A stretch of DNA of 64,000 bases from positions 76,157-140,156 of the forward strand of contig NZ_KB893171.1 in assembly GCF_000374005.1 (NCBI RefSeq), given 5' to 3'. Shown in pieces: positions 8,829 through 20,938 of the stretch (within the stretch, counting starts at the first letter, position 1; each line of letters begins with the position of its first letter). This stretch comes from Kiloniella laminariae DSM 19542 (lineage in GTDB: Bacteria; Pseudomonadota; Alphaproteobacteria; Kiloniellales; Kiloniellaceae). The notes beneath the pieces were generated by a model, which searched no databases, had not been told where the DNA came from, and saw nothing but the letters and a program-made list of their open reading frames with translations. Made by a program: the position numbers and the translations under genes.

Positions 8829-9605
8829 ATGGCTTATAAATATATTCTTGCGGAAAAGCGTGAGCGGGTCGGCCTGATTACACTCAATCGCCCCGAGGCT
8901 CTGAATGCTCTCTGCGCAGGACTGATTGACGAGCTTGGCCAGGCTGTTGCCTTGTTTGAAGCCGACGATGATATCGGATGCCTTGTGGTGACGGGCTCAG
9001 AGCGTGCTTTTGCAGCGGGTGCCGATATCAAGGAAATGGTCGGCAAGGATTTTCAGCAGGTTTATCGCGAAGATTTTATCACCGATGACTGGGAAGTTCT
9101 GGCCAAGACAAGAAAGCCTGTCATTGCTGCTGTCGCGGGATATGCACTTGGCGGAGGCTGTGAGGTGGCCATGATGTGCGACTTCATTATTGCTGCTGAA
9201 AATGCCAAATTTGGGCAACCTGAAATTACCATCGGGACAATTCCAGGAGCAGGTGGAACGCAACGTCTTACTCGCGTCGTTGGTAAGTCGAAGGCAATGG
9301 ATATGTGCCTGACCGGACGGATGATGGATGCGGATGAGGCTGAACGCTGTGGCCTGGTCAGCCGGGTTGTGCCGCTGGACAAGTTGATGGAAGAAACCAT
9401 GGCAGCAGCGGCAAAGATTGCTGGACATTCCTTGCCAGTGACCATGATAGCCAAAGAATCCGTCGATCGGTCTTACGAAACGACGTTGAGTGAGGGACTC
9501 CGCTTTGAACGCCGGGTCTTCCATTCTACTTTTGCGCTGGATGATCGGCGCGAAGGCATGACTGCCTTTGCTGAAAAGAGAAAAGCGGACTGGAAACACC
9601 GCTGA
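8829..9605 (+). CDS. enoyl-CoA hydratase (crotonase family)
   Basis: 258 residues, standard for a mitochondrial-type short-chain enoyl-CoA hydratase. The oxyanion-hole segment [10 protein letters not shown] and the two catalytic-glutamate regions ([29 protein letters not shown], shown here as FGQPEI and IPGAGGTQR) are intact. It hydrates trans-2-enoyl-CoA in fatty-acid or branched-chain amino-acid degradation. An AAGGAG ribosome site precedes the ATG. The neighbours give no pathway clue, so the substrate is open. Confidence 0.93.
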   Translation: MAYKYILAEKRERVGLITLNRPEALNALCAGLIDELGQAVALFEADDDIGCLVVTGSERAFAAGADIKEMVGKDFQQVYREDFITDDWEVLAKTRKPVIAAVAGYALGGGCEVAMMCDFIIAAENAKFGQPEITIGTIPGAGGTQRLTRVVGKSKAMDMCLTGRMMDADEAERCGLVSRVVPLDKLMEETMAAAAKIAGHSLPVTMIAKESVDRSYETTLSEGLRFERRVFHSTFALDDRREGMTAFAEKRKADWKHR

Positions 9606-9673
9606 TTTTGTTGGAGATTCGTCTAATGCCAGGATTAATGCGGTTCGGGAGTCGCATTTCCGCCTGATCATAC

Positions 9674-9702
9674 TTGACGAACTCTCCGGGCACCGTTATA
9701 AC
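9674..9702 (+). promoter_or_regulatory. strong sigma70 promoter of rpsT
   Basis: TTGACG (9674-9679) and TATAAC (9697-9702) are separated by exactly 17 bp, near-consensus on both elements. It lies 48 bp upstream of the rpsT ATG at 9751, as expected for a highly expressed ribosomal gene. Confidence 0.8.
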
Positions 9703-9750
9703 GCCGCAACTTTCGAGATTCATTATTTATAGAAGAATAGGCGCCTATCG

Positions 9751-10014
9751 ATGGCTAATCATCTTTCTGCAAAAACCCGGATCCGTCGTAACGCCAAGCG
9801 TTACGAGCTGAACTCGTCTCGTATGGGTCGCATCCGCACCTTCGTTAAACAGGTTGAAGCAGCGATCAGCGGTGGCGATAAAGCTGCGGCACAGGAAGCA
9901 TTGAAAGCAGCACAGCCTGAAATGCATCGTGGTGTTCGTTCTGGTATCCTTCATCAGAACACAGTAGCTCGCAAGCTGTCTCGTATGAACAGCCGCATCA
10001 AAGCTCTGGCTTAA
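9751..10014 (+). CDS. rpsT: 30S ribosomal protein S20
   Basis: 87 residues, lysine/arginine/alanine-rich, with the typical S20 opening [17 protein letters not shown] and closing [20 protein letters not shown]20 binds 16S rRNA early in small-subunit assembly. It has its own strong promoter and terminator and lies upstream of dnaA, an arrangement common in alphaproteobacteria. Confidence 0.98.
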   Translation: MANHLSAKTRIRRNAKRYELNSSRMGRIRTFVKQVEAAISGGDKAAAQEALKAAQPEMHRGVRSGILHQNTVARKLSRMNSRIKALA

Positions 10015-10045
10015 GTTTTTCCATCTTCGGATGGAGGATAAGAAG

Positions 10046-10075
10046 AGTCGCGCTCTTTCGGGCGCGACTTTTTTT
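10046..10075 (+). terminator. Rho-independent terminator of rpsT
   Basis: Perfect 8-bp GC-rich stem AGTCGCGC / GCGCGACT with an 8-base loop, followed directly by a seven-T run. Confidence 0.92.
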
Positions 10076-10521
10076 GTGTCGATTCGCCAGAGTATTTTGA
10101 GAATCCGGGCGGACAAATTGTCCTCAGGGTGGGCTCTCTGTGTTGCCTCCGAGTCCCTACACAAGATTTAGTAGGTTGGGATTTCCTCTTGGCAGAGGAT
10201 GGTATGGATCGGGAAAAAATATGATGTTCTTGGTCTGATCATATTGCATGCATCGTCAGAGGCTAGTACATTAAACAGCCTTGGGAAGGGCTTTCGTCAG
10301 TTGAGCGAAAGTTTCGGCGTTGCTTGTCCTCGCAATTCTAAGTTGTTCCGTCCTGAATATTTGGCGGTTTAAAGTGAAAGCTAAAAACAATATAAGTTTT
10401 TAGTTAATAATTACTTTTGGCTGATTGTAAAAGAGCCCATGCAAGCGGGCCATAACTTTGTAGCGGGTTGTTTGGGAAAAAGGCGACCTGATTATGATAC
10501 TGTATGTGGTTGGGGAGACTT
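10076..10521. other. intergenic region upstream of dnaA
   Basis: This 446-bp gap has no convincing ORF, tRNA or repeat. An AT-rich stretch lies at about 10365-10425. I found no match to the DnaA box TTATCCACA on either strand here. A candidate dnaA promoter is at 10468-10498. The region could hold part of a replication origin, but the sequence does not show it. Confidence 0.5.
10468..10498 (+). promoter_or_regulatory. candidate dnaA promoter
   Basis: TATGAT at 10493-10498 is a good -10 element. The best upstream partner, TTGTTT at 10468-10473, is 19 bp away, slightly long. Transcription would begin near 10505, just ahead of the GGGGAG ribosome site at 10512-10517 that serves ATG 10522. Confidence 0.35.
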
Positions 10522-11952
10522 ATGGCTCAAAGTGAGGTGATTTCATCAATTCAGTTGCAGTGGGACCGTGTTCTTGGTCGTCTGCGTGCTGAAGTCGGTG
10601 AGGCCGCTTATCGTAGCTGGCTGAAGCCTTTGACGCTCTTGAGCAGTGATGATTCCTGTGTTCGTATGGCTGTTCCGACCCGCTTTATGCGCGATTGGGT
10701 AGCTGGGAACTATCAGGATCGTATTCAGGCGCTCTGGCAGGACGAAGTTGGGGTTTCCTCCGCTGTTGAGATCGTCGTTTTGCCTCTCGCCCGACCCGTA
10801 CCCAAACCGGCGCTGGTTGAAGTTGGGGTTGAAGCTGAAGTTCCTCTGTCAGGTAAACCGGAATCGCCGCGAGAAGAAGCAGAGCTTCCTGCTATTGCCG
10901 AGGCGCCTCGCGTTGCCGAGTTCCAGAGCCTTTCCGGTTCGCTAGACCCTCGTTTTACCTTTGATAACTTTGTTGTCGGAAAGCCAAACGAACTGGCCTA
11001 TGCGGCTGCGCGACGTGTGGCCGAGGCGGAAAATGTTCCGTTTAACCCCTTGTTTCTTTATGGTGGTGTTGGTCTTGGTAAAACCCATCTCATGCATGCC
11101 ATTGCCCATCAGATTCGCAATGTCTATCCGCAAAAAAAGGTTATCTATCTTTCCGCAGAGAAGTTCATGTACCAGTTTGTCCGGGCGCTCCGGACAAAAG
11201 ACACGATGTCTTTCAAGGAACAGTTCCGCTCCGTTGATGTCCTGATGATTGATGATGTTCAGTTTATCGGGGGGCGTGAGGCTACACAGGAAGAGTTTTT
11301 CCACACCTTTAATGCCCTGGTTGACCAAAACCGTCAGGTTGTGATTTCGGCAGACAAGAGCCCTTCTGATCTGGCTGGTGTTGAGGACAGGATGAAGTCG
11401 CGGCTGGGCTGGGGGCTGGTTGCGGATATCCACCCGACGACCTATGAACTGCGTCTCGGAATTCTTGAATCAAAGGCCGAGCAGCTTGACGTGATTATTC
11501 CGCAGAAGGTGATTGAGTTTTTGGCCCACAAGATCACCTCAAATATCCGGGAACTCGAAGGGGCCTTGAATCGCATTGTGGCGCACGCAACCCTGGTTGG
11601 GCGTGCGGTATCTCTGGAAACGACGCAAGAAGTCTTGCATGACCTTTTGCGCGCCAATGATCGCCGTGTGACCATTGAGGAAATCCAGAAAAAAGTGGCC
11701 GAACACTTCAACGTGCGTATTTCCGACATGCACTCGTCTCGTCGTGCTCGAGCTGTTGCGCGTCCCCGGCAAATCGCCATGTACCTGTCCAAGCACCTCA
11801 CTTCCAGATCACTCCCTGAAATAGGGAGGAAATTTGGTGGTCGCGATCATACAACAGTTATGCATGCGGTTAAAAAAGTCGAGGAACTGAAGTCGGGGGA
11901 TGTGGAGTTTTCAGAAGACATCGAACTTCTGCGGCGGATGCTGGAGAACTGA
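10522..11952 (+). CDS. dnaA: chromosomal replication initiator protein DnaA
   Basis: 476 residues from ATG 10522, chosen because a strong GGGGAG site lies before it; an in-frame ATG at 10504 would add six residues and lacks a ribosome site. Domain I is at the N-terminus (WDRVLGRLRAEVGEAAYRSWL), then a variable proline/glutamate linker, an AAA+ domain with Walker A GGVGLGKTHL and Walker B MIDDVQF, and domain IV with the DnaA signature GGRDHTTVMHAVKKV. It binds and unwinds the origin and acts as a transcription factor. dnaN follows after a 299-bp gap. Confidence 0.97.
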   Translation: MAQSEVISSIQLQWDRVLGRLRAEVGEAAYRSWLKPLTLLSSDDSCVRMAVPTRFMRDWVAGNYQDRIQALWQDEVGVSSAVEIVVLPLARPVPKPALVEVGVEAEVPLSGKPESPREEAELPAIAEAPRVAEFQSLSGSLDPRFTFDNFVVGKPNELAYAAARRVAEAENVPFNPLFLYGGVGLGKTHLMHAIAHQIRNVYPQKKVIYLSAEKFMYQFVRALRTKDTMSFKEQFRSVDVLMIDDVQFIGGREATQEEFFHTFNALVDQNRQVVISADKSPSDLAGVEDRMKSRLGWGLVADIHPTTYELRLGILESKAEQLDVIIPQKVIEFLAHKITSNIRELEGALNRIVAHATLVGRAVSLETTQEVLHDLLRANDRRVTIEEIQKKVAEHFNVRISDMHSSRRARAVARPRQIAMYLSKHLTSRSLPEIGRKFGGRDHTTVMHAVKKVEELKSGDVEFSEDIELLRRMLEN

Positions 11953-12251
11953 TTTTCTTCCCGGATTTCTTCCCACTTGAACATGCAGTGCTTTGAGGCA
12001 GGGGGCTGAGGTCGAGCTATCTTTTTGAGCCGATTCCCTTATTTCCGATTGCGTGGCTTCTTTGTGGATAAAGTATTATAATTGTTTTCCTTCTGCGTAT
12101 GAACCCGCTATACTTTTCGCCCGTGCCGGGGTGATGGCCTATGGTCTGGTCACAACTGGTTACACGGGGCATTCACGACCTCTTTTTCCGGGTTGCCGGA
12201 GGAAGGGTGTTATAAGGTTTTGATGAGAGATACGGACTGAGTCATAGCATC
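11953..12251. other. dnaA-dnaN intergenic region
   Basis: About 300 bp with no ORF of note. It contains one perfect DnaA box (12063-12071) and an AT-rich patch beside it (AAAGTATTATAATTG). This may be a dnaN promoter with DnaA control. No cluster of boxes typical of an origin is seen. Confidence 0.5.
12063..12071 (-). promoter_or_regulatory. DnaA box
   Basis: TGTGGATAA is the exact reverse complement of the consensus TTATCCACA. It lies in the dnaA-dnaN gap, next to the TATAAT-like sequence at about 12076-12082, so DnaA could modulate dnaN transcription. Confidence 0.6.
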
Positions 12252-13370
12252 ATGAAGTTGACAATTGAACGCTCTGCATTGTTGAAATCCCTGGCGCATG
12301 TTCAAAGTGTAGTGGAACGCAGAAATACCATTCCGATCCTTTCCAATGTACTGATGGAAGCCAAAGACGGAAAACTCTCCCTCACCGCGACAGACATGGA
12401 TCTGACCATTGTGGATCAGGTCGGGGCGACCATTGTGGAAGCCGGGGCGACAACAGCCCCCGCCCATACTTTTTATGATATTGTCCGCAAACTTCCGGAC
12501 GGTTCAGAGGTTGAAGTTTCTGCCAACTCGGAAACCGCCCAGATGACCCTTAAAGCCGGGCGATCCACCTTTACTTTACAGACCTTGCCACGAGAAGATT
12601 TCCCGTCTTCCGGAATGGCCAGCTTGCCACAGGTTTTTGGTGTTCAGGTCAGCGAGCTGAAAAATCTGATCGACCGGACCCGTTTTGCGATCTCGACCGA
12701 GGAAACTCGTTATTATCTGAACGGGATCTATATCCACGCTACCGAGGCTGATGGTACTGCCGTATTGCGGGCTGTTGCAACGGATGGTCATCGTCTGGCA
12801 CGCTTTGAGATGCCGCTGCCTGAGGGAGCTGAAAGCGTTCCTGGTGTTATCGTGCCCCGGAAGACGGTTAATGAACTCCGCAAGCTGATTGACGAGACCA
12901 ACAATCCAATCGAAGTTTCGCTGTCTGATACGAAAATCATGTTCCGGTTTGATTCAACCGTCTTGAGCTCAAAATTGATCGACGGGACATTCCCGGACTA
13001 TCAGCGGGTAATTCCAAGCGGAAACGACAAGAGTCTGGTTCTTGACTGCAAAACCTTCTCTTCAGCAGTAGATCGTGTTTCGACCATTTCGACAGAAAAA
13101 AGTCGGGCGGTCAAAATCAGTATTGATGGTTCGACCATGACACTTTCAGCCAACTCTGCCGAGAACGGCAGTGCGGTTGAAGTCCTCGAAATCAGCTATG
13201 AAGGAACAGCGCTCGATATTGGATTTAACTCGCGGTATTTGCTGGATATTGCCCAGCAGATCGAGGGGGATTCTGCTGAATTCCTGATGGCGGATGCAGC
13301 TTCTCCAACGATTGTTCGTGATTCTGCTGATAATTCAGCTCTGTATGTGCTGATGCCAATGCGTGTTTGA
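12252..13370 (+). CDS. dnaN: DNA polymerase III beta subunit (sliding clamp)
   Basis: 372 residues, full-length beta clamp with three similar domains. Recognisable segments include the opening MKLTIERSALLKSLAHVQSV, the EETRYYLNGIYIH and ATDGHRLAR region, and the closing YVLMPMRV. The clamp ring tethers polymerase III to DNA. recF begins 26 bp after its stop, giving the standard dnaA-dnaN-recF-gyrB order. Confidence 0.97.
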   Translation: MKLTIERSALLKSLAHVQSVVERRNTIPILSNVLMEAKDGKLSLTATDMDLTIVDQVGATIVEAGATTAPAHTFYDIVRKLPDGSEVEVSANSETAQMTLKAGRSTFTLQTLPREDFPSSGMASLPQVFGVQVSELKNLIDRTRFAISTEETRYYLNGIYIHATEADGTAVLRAVATDGHRLARFEMPLPEGAESVPGVIVPRKTVNELRKLIDETNNPIEVSLSDTKIMFRFDSTVLSSKLIDGTFPDYQRVIPSGNDKSLVLDCKTFSSAVDRVSTISTEKSRAVKISIDGSTMTLSANSAENGSAVEVLEISYEGTALDIGFNSRYLLDIAQQIEGDSAEFLMADAASPTIVRDSADNSALYVLMPMRV

Positions 13371-13396
13371 TCTGGTCGGATCTGGACTCTCTTCAC

Positions 13397-14602
13397 ATGC
13401 TGGCTGTTGCCCAGAATGGATCCCCCTTTGTGACTGACGAAGCCGGATCAGAACGCCTTTGGTTGCGACGGGTGGTCCTCACCCAGTTTCGCAGTTATGA
13501 GCGTGCAGAGATTACCGTTGACGAACGTCCAGTTGTTTTGACCGGGGTAAATGGTGCAGGGAAAACCAATCTGTTGGAGGCAATTTCCCTGATGACCCCG
13601 GGACGGGGATTACGCGGGGGGGCTCTTTCTGAAATTTCCCGCATTGTTCCGGAAGGAACATTGTTTGCCTGGGCTGTGGCTGCCGAAGTTTGTGCAGAAG
13701 AGGAAATAAGAGAAGTTGGTACCGGTCGAGATCCTCTGGCAATGGGGGCAGGTGGACGAGAGCGGCGTCTGATCAAGGTTGATGGTGAAGTCTGCAAGAG
13801 TCAGCAGGCTCTGGCAGAAGTTCTTTCTGCCGTCTGGCTGACACCACAAATGGACAGTCTCTTGCGCGATAGCGCAGGGGGGCGTCGGCGGTTTCTGGAC
13901 AGGCTTGTGCTGGGCTTTGATCCTGAACATGCGGCGAATACGAATGCCTATGAACACGCCTTGCGAGAGCGGGCGCGCTTGCTGAAAGGTGGCAGTCGTG
14001 ATCTGACCTGGATTTCGACGCTTGAGGACCGGATGGCCCGTTATGGGATTGCGGTTTCTGTGGCGCGGCGGGAAATAACAGAAAAGCTGCAGCATGCCTG
14101 TGCTGAAACACAGGGAGATTTTCCTGTCGCCGGTCTCGTGTTGCAAGGAGCTGTGGAAGAGTGGCTGGAGGATAAGCCGGCTTTGATAGCAGAAGAAGAG
14201 TTACGTCGCTGTCTCTATGAAAGCAGGTCGCAGGATACACTAACCGGGGGGGCTTCCTGGGGGCCTCACAAAAGTGATCTGTTGGTACACCATACTGAAA
14301 AAGGGATGCCGGCGGGCCTTTGTTCAACCGGTGAACAAAAAGCGTTGTTGCTATCGATTGTTCTCGCACATGCCCGTCTGGTGATGCTTGAGCGTGGTGC
14401 AGCACCACTCCTGTTGCTGGATGAGGTTGTGGCGCATCTGGATGAAAAAAGACGTAACAGTCTTTTTGATGAAATATTGAATTTGCGTTGTCAGGCCTGG
14501 ATGACAGGTACCGATGCCGATGTGTTCGCGGCAATGGGAGACAAGGCTCAGCATCTGTCAGTCAAAGACAGGGCTGTGTTTTCAACTGCCATCAGGAATT
14601 GA
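13397..14602 (+). CDS. recF: DNA replication and repair protein RecF
   Basis: 401 residues from ATG 13397; an in-frame TTG at 13367 that overlaps dnaN would add ten residues. The ATP-binding Walker A GVNGAGKTNLLEAI, the SMC-like signature region STGEQKALLLSIVLAHA and Walker B LLLLDEVVAHLDE are intact. RecF loads RecA at single-strand gaps with RecO and RecR. It is 41 bp upstream of gyrB. Confidence 0.95.
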   Translation: MLAVAQNGSPFVTDEAGSERLWLRRVVLTQFRSYERAEITVDERPVVLTGVNGAGKTNLLEAISLMTPGRGLRGGALSEISRIVPEGTLFAWAVAAEVCAEEEIREVGTGRDPLAMGAGGRERRLIKVDGEVCKSQQALAEVLSAVWLTPQMDSLLRDSAGGRRRFLDRLVLGFDPEHAANTNAYEHALRERARLLKGGSRDLTWISTLEDRMARYGIAVSVARREITEKLQHACAETQGDFPVAGLVLQGAVEEWLEDKPALIAEEELRRCLYESRSQDTLTGGASWGPHKSDLLVHHTEKGMPAGLCSTGEQKALLLSIVLAHARLVMLERGAAPLLLLDEVVAHLDEKRRNSLFDEILNLRCQAWMTGTDADVFAAMGDKAQHLSVKDRAVFSTAIRN

Positions 14603-14619
14603 CCTGATGCGACTGTTAA

Positions 14620-17097
<2,478 letters not shown>

Positions 17098-17119
17098 TTT
17101 TTCAGGGATTGAAATAATG

Positions 17120-17150
17120 AAAGGCCGGGTTCAAAGCCCGGCCTTTTGTT
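17120..17150 (+). terminator. Rho-independent terminator of gyrB
   Basis: Ten-bp stem AAAGGCCGGG / CCCGGCCTTT with a 7-base loop and a short T-rich tail (TTTTGTT). It lies 22 bp after the gyrB stop. Confidence 0.88.
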
Positions 17151-17214
17151 GTTTGCATCTGGATTTGAACGTTTTATCTCTTCTGAGGCCTGTACGAGGC
17201 AGATGGTCACGATC

Positions 17215-17243
17215 TTGACATCTTTCTGCCTATAGCCTGTAGA
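17215..17243 (+). promoter_or_regulatory. candidate promoter of the penicillin-binding protein gene
   Basis: A perfect -35 TTGACA (17215-17220) is followed after 17 bp by a weak -10 (TGTAGA). The gene's ATG is at 17268. Confidence 0.4.
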
Positions 17244-17267
17244 AATTGAATAGTTTATCAAGTGATC

Positions 17268-19370
17268 ATGGCAACAGACAAAAAAACACCGAAGAAAAGA
17301 ACTTCTCCCAAAAGCGGACAAACCCTGAAGGCTGATCCTTCAGGACGGACAACCACCTCTCGGAGGCGGGTGAAGAAAACGGGTTCAGCAACTCGGAAAT
17401 CTTCCCCCCGCCGCTCATCAGGTCGCAAAGGGATCTTTAAAACCCTGCTGACCTGGGCATCGGTTGCTGCCATATGGGGCTTTATTTTCCTTGCTGGTGT
17501 TGTTGCCTGGTATGCTTGGGACTTGCCTGATGTTGGTGACATGGACCAGATATCACGGCGTCCTTCCGTGACGTTGATGTCAGAAGACGGTATTCGTCTG
17601 GCAAGTTATGGTGATCTCTATGGCGAGACACTGGAAGCATCTGAGATGTCCCGTTTCCTGCCCCAAGCGATTATTGCGATTGAGGATCGACGTTTTTATG
17701 ATCATTTTGGGATAGATCTTCTGGGTATTGCCCGGGCCAGTCTGGTCAATCTGAAGGCTGGGCGGATGGCGCATGGGGGCTCAACCATCACCCAGCAGCT
17801 GGCCAAGAACCTGTTTCTCAGTTCCGAACGCAGTCTGAAGCGAAAAGTTCAGGAAGCTTTACTGGCCATCTGGCTTGAGCAAAAATTTACCAAAGACCAG
17901 ATTCTAACGCTTTATATGAACCGGGTTTATTTTGGAGCAGGGACTTATGGTGTTGATGCGGCGGCCAAGATCTATTTTGGTCAGTCGGCTCGCAACCTGG
18001 GCCTTTATGAATCCGCACTTATTGCCGGTTTGCTCAAAGCTCCTTCACGGTATAACCCCACAAGCAGTGCGTCCAAGGCAGAACGCCGGACAGAACTGGT
18101 GCTGGATGCAATGGTTGATGCCCGGTTCATTTCTCCCGAGGAGGCGGCAAAAGCCAAGAAGAATCGGCCAACCCTTGGTGGTAATTCAAGCGATCAGGAG
18201 AGATTCTTCGCAGACTGGATTCTATCTCAGGTTGATGACTATACCGGGGGATATAACGGCGACTTGATTGTTCACACGAGCCTGAACACCCGTCATCAAC
18301 GTCTGGCAGAAAAACATATGGAGCAGGTTCTTGCTGCAGCAAGTGACAAGAGCAAGGTTGGTCAGGGGGCGTTGATTATCATGTCTCCGCAAGGGGCCGT
18401 AAGTGCGATGATCGGGGGGAGAGACTATCGGGCCAGCCAGTTTAACCGGGCAACACAAGCACTGAGGCAGCCGGGCTCGGCTTTTAAATCCTTTGTTTTT
18501 CTGGCCGGGCTTGAAAATGGACTTTATCCGGACAGTCGCTTTGTGGATCGGCCAATCGCTGTCGGCAAGTGGAAACCCGGGAACTATAATGACAAGTATT
18601 ATGGCGATGTGACGCTGCGCGAAGCCTTTGCCCGTTCGATGAACTCGGTAGCGGTTCAGGTTTCGCAACAGGTTGGGCCAAGCAATGTCATCGAGGTGGC
18701 AAAACGTCTGGGGATCAGTTCTTCGCTTGATAACGCTCCTGCTGTGGCTCTTGGAGTATCAGAAGTTACCTTGCTGGAGCTGACAGGAAGCTATGCGGTT
18801 TTTGCCAATGGTGGCCAAGTGGTTCAGCCGCATGGAATTCTCGAGATTCAGAATGCCCAGGGGCAGAAGTTGTATCAGCGCAGTGGAAGTGGTCTGGGGC
18901 AGGCGGTGCAGTCCCGGCATGTTGCGATGATGAATGATATGATGAGTGCAACAGTGGCTTGGGGGACAGGTAAATCGGCACAGACCGGACGGCCTGCTGC
19001 AGGGAAAACAGGGACAACCCAAAGCAACAGGGATGCTCTCTTTATCGGGTATACACCCACGACAGTTGCCGGTGTCTGGTTCGGGAATGATGACGGCAGT
19101 GCGATGAAAGGAGTGACCGGTGGCACACTTCCAGCCACCGTCTGGGGCGATTTGATGAAGGAAATTGAGCAGGGTCAACCGATAGCCCAGTTGCCGCAGG
19201 AGGCACCTTCAAACGTTGTGGAAGAGAAAATCGAGGAGGTTGGTGGGTTTCTGCAGAATCTGTTCGGTCGTCTGAAGTCAGGCCAGAGTGGTGCCGATAG
19301 TGCGGAAAAACCAACGAGCCATGCTCCGGAGGCAGGAAAAAAACAGCGTGGGACAGCTCAATTCAAATAG
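17268..19370 (+). CDS. class A penicillin-binding protein (transglycosylase/transpeptidase, PBP1A family)
   Basis: 700 residues from ATG 17268. A very basic, Ser/Thr/Lys-rich cytoplasmic tail (about 1-60) precedes one membrane segment (WASVAAIWGFIFLAGVVAWY). The GT51 glycosyltransferase motifs are EDRRFYDHFG, GGSTITQQLAKN and VYFGAGTYG. The transpeptidase motifs are the active serine in GSAFK, SMN and KTG. It polymerises and cross-links peptidoglycan in the periplasm. The C-terminus is glutamate- and glutamine-rich. It is shorter than typical 800-plus residue PBP1A proteins and lacks an obvious OB insertion, so the sub-type is uncertain. Its end overlaps the convergent MFS gene by 8 bp. Confidence 0.93.
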   Translation: MATDKKTPKKRTSPKSGQTLKADPSGRTTTSRRRVKKTGSATRKSSPRRSSGRKGIFKTLLTWASVAAIWGFIFLAGVVAWYAWDLPDVGDMDQISRRPSVTLMSEDGIRLASYGDLYGETLEASEMSRFLPQAIIAIEDRRFYDHFGIDLLGIARASLVNLKAGRMAHGGSTITQQLAKNLFLSSERSLKRKVQEALLAIWLEQKFTKDQILTLYMNRVYFGAGTYGVDAAAKIYFGQSARNLGLYESALIAGLLKAPSRYNPTSSASKAERRTELVLDAMVDARFISPEEAAKAKKNRPTLGGNSSDQERFFADWILSQVDDYTGGYNGDLIVHTSLNTRHQRLAEKHMEQVLAAASDKSKVGQGALIIMSPQGAVSAMIGGRDYRASQFNRATQALRQPGSAFKSFVFLAGLENGLYPDSRFVDRPIAVGKWKPGNYNDKYYGDVTLREAFARSMNSVAVQVSQQVGPSNVIEVAKRLGISSSLDNAPAVALGVSEVTLLELTGSYAVFANGGQVVQPHGILEIQNAQGQKLYQRSGSGLGQAVQSRHVAMMNDMMSATVAWGTGKSAQTGRPAAGKTGTTQSNRDALFIGYTPTTVAGVWFGNDDGSAMKGVTGGTLPATVWGDLMKEIEQGQPIAQLPQEAPSNVVEEKIEEVGGFLQNLFGRLKSGQSGADSAEKPTSHAPEAGKKQRGTAQFK

Positions 19371-20637
19371 CGGGCGTTGTGGGGCTGTCAAGGGTCTCAA
19401 GTTTATGGGGATGTATCAGAAATACATAGGACGCAAATGCCATGCCTGTAACGCCTGCCAGAGATGCAGTCATGCTCAGAGCCGTGCCGTCGTTATAAGA
19501 ACTGATCAGAACGCCCACACCCGAAGCAAAAATCATCTGGATAAACCCCATTAGTGCGGAAGCCGATCCGGCAATCCGGGGGAAAGGTGCGAGGGCGGCA
19601 GCCATATTGTTGGGAAAGGTCAAACCAGCCCCAATTGTGAAGACGGCAAAGGGCCCAACAACATTAAGAAGATTGAGCTCTCCAAACAGGGAGAGCCCGA
19701 CAGCGATCAGGCCTCCGGCAAAACTGACACTCGAACCGATCATGATCATTCGATGCAGTCCCAGTCGAAGCGTGAATTGGGCAGAAAGAAAAGTTCCCGC
19801 CATATACCCCACAACAATGACGGCAAAGTATAACCCGAAGACATCGGGAGACAGGCCAAGCTGATCAATAAGCACAAAAGGCGAACCGGAAATAAAACAA
19901 AAAATACCAGAAAAGCTTCCTGTGGAGATCAGAACATAGCCCATATAACGTGTGTTGCGGAGCAAGCCGAAATAGTTTCGGATCAAGCGAGGGAGTTGCA
20001 TGGCTTCCATGTTCAGGTCCCGATTGGTTTCCGGCAGCCGGAGCAGTAACCACAGCAGGGCAAGGGTGCTGAACCCGGACAGAACCAGAAAATTGGCTCT
20101 CCAGCCGAAAAGAATTTCGACTTGTCCACCGATAACCGGGCCGACAGCCGGAGCCAGAGCCATGGCCATTCCCATCCAGGACATAATACGGGCTGCTTCG
20201 TCTCTCCGATAGACATCGCGAACGATTGTACGGCTTAGAACAGGACCCGCGCAGGCTCCCAGAGCCTGAACAAAACGCAAAATAATCAGTTCTTCAATTG
20301 TGTTGGAGAAACTACAGGTCAAAGAAGCGAGCAGATACAGAACAAGAGCACCAATAAAGACAGGTCGGCGACCAAACCTGTCGGAAAGTGGGCCGTAAAT
20401 CAGCTGGCTCGTTGCAAATCCGAGCAGGAAAACAGATAGGGTCAGCTGGATCTCTGCCTGATCTGCTTTAAGTTCAGCGGCGATGCTGGGCAGCGAGGGC
20501 AGGTATAGATCCGTCGAAATTGGCCCCAATGCCATAAGGAAAATCAGAAGGGCAATGAAGAGACGGCTTTCCGTTTCCTTGACTGAAGGCATGACCCGGA
20601 TACTTTCTGGAAGGATCTTCAAGAATATTTTGTTCAT
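19363..20637 (-). CDS. Bcr/CflA family MFS multidrug efflux transporter
   Basis: 424 residues with 12 predicted membrane segments. MFS motif A is seen as YGPLSDRFGRRPVF after TM2, and the Bcr/CflA signature MALGPISTDLYLPSLP in TM1. Members pump out drugs such as bicyclomycin, chloramphenicol or sulfonamides; the substrate cannot be told here. An internal ATG at 20592 is an alternative start that would drop 15 residues. It converges with the PBP gene and is divergent from the Sel1-type gene at 20939. Confidence 0.9.
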   Translation of the reverse strand: MNKIFLKILPESIRVMPSVKETESRLFIALLIFLMALGPISTDLYLPSLPSIAAELKADQAEIQLTLSVFLLGFATSQLIYGPLSDRFGRRPVFIGALVLYLLASLTCSFSNTIEELIILRFVQALGACAGPVLSRTIVRDVYRRDEAARIMSWMGMAMALAPAVGPVIGGQVEILFGWRANFLVLSGFSTLALLWLLLRLPETNRDLNMEAMQLPRLIRNYFGLLRNTRYMGYVLISTGSFSGIFCFISGSPFVLIDQLGLSPDVFGLYFAVIVVGYMAGTFLSAQFTLRLGLHRMIMIGSSVSFAGGLIAVGLSLFGELNLLNVVGPFAVFTIGAGLTFPNNMAAALAPFPRIAGSASALMGFIQMIFASGVGVLISSYNDGTALSMTASLAGVTGMAFASYVFLIHPHKLETLDSPTTPAI

Positions 20638-20938
20638 GGTGTTATAGTCTGTAGCAGAAAAAGATGCATTAATTTCTTGATCGCCAGAATATCTGCTGGG
20701 ACAAAACGCGAGAGCTGCGGGAATTTTATTTTTCTGGTCTGCTCAAGATATACTGCCCGGATATATTGTCGGGATCTCACAGGGTATTTTCTTTGCGATC
20801 TTGCTGGTTGATGAATGCAGGCTCTCTGTTTGTACAAGAGAACCTGCAGCACATTTTCGACAAATTCCAATGTCTATACTGGTGCAGAACTTTGCCGGGG
20901 TCTTAATAAAGCCCAGGTTTTTAGCGTAAGGCATTAAA
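20638..20938. other. intergenic region between divergent genes
   Basis: 301 bp between an MFS gene (minus) and a Sel1-type gene (plus). It holds an imperfect hairpin at 20817-20847, part of which recurs at 23228. No ORF or convincing promoter was identified. Confidence 0.45.
20817..20847. repeat. imperfect hairpin, copy 1 of a two-copy element
   Basis: GCAGG-CTCTC pairs with GAGAACCTGC around a loop. Its right arm ACAAGAGAACCTGC is identical over 14 bases to 23240-23253, where a similar hairpin forms. Both copies are intergenic. Confidence 0.4.

Noticed and set aside
9606-12251. tRNA or rRNA genes in the gaps around rpsT and dnaA, and in other gaps of the window
   Set aside because: No cloverleaf with a GTTCRANYC T-arm could be found by eye in any gap.
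13773-14534. 253-codon minus-strand frame inside recF
   Set aside because: It is fully antisense to recF, with His/Pro/Gln-rich composition typical of a shadow frame.
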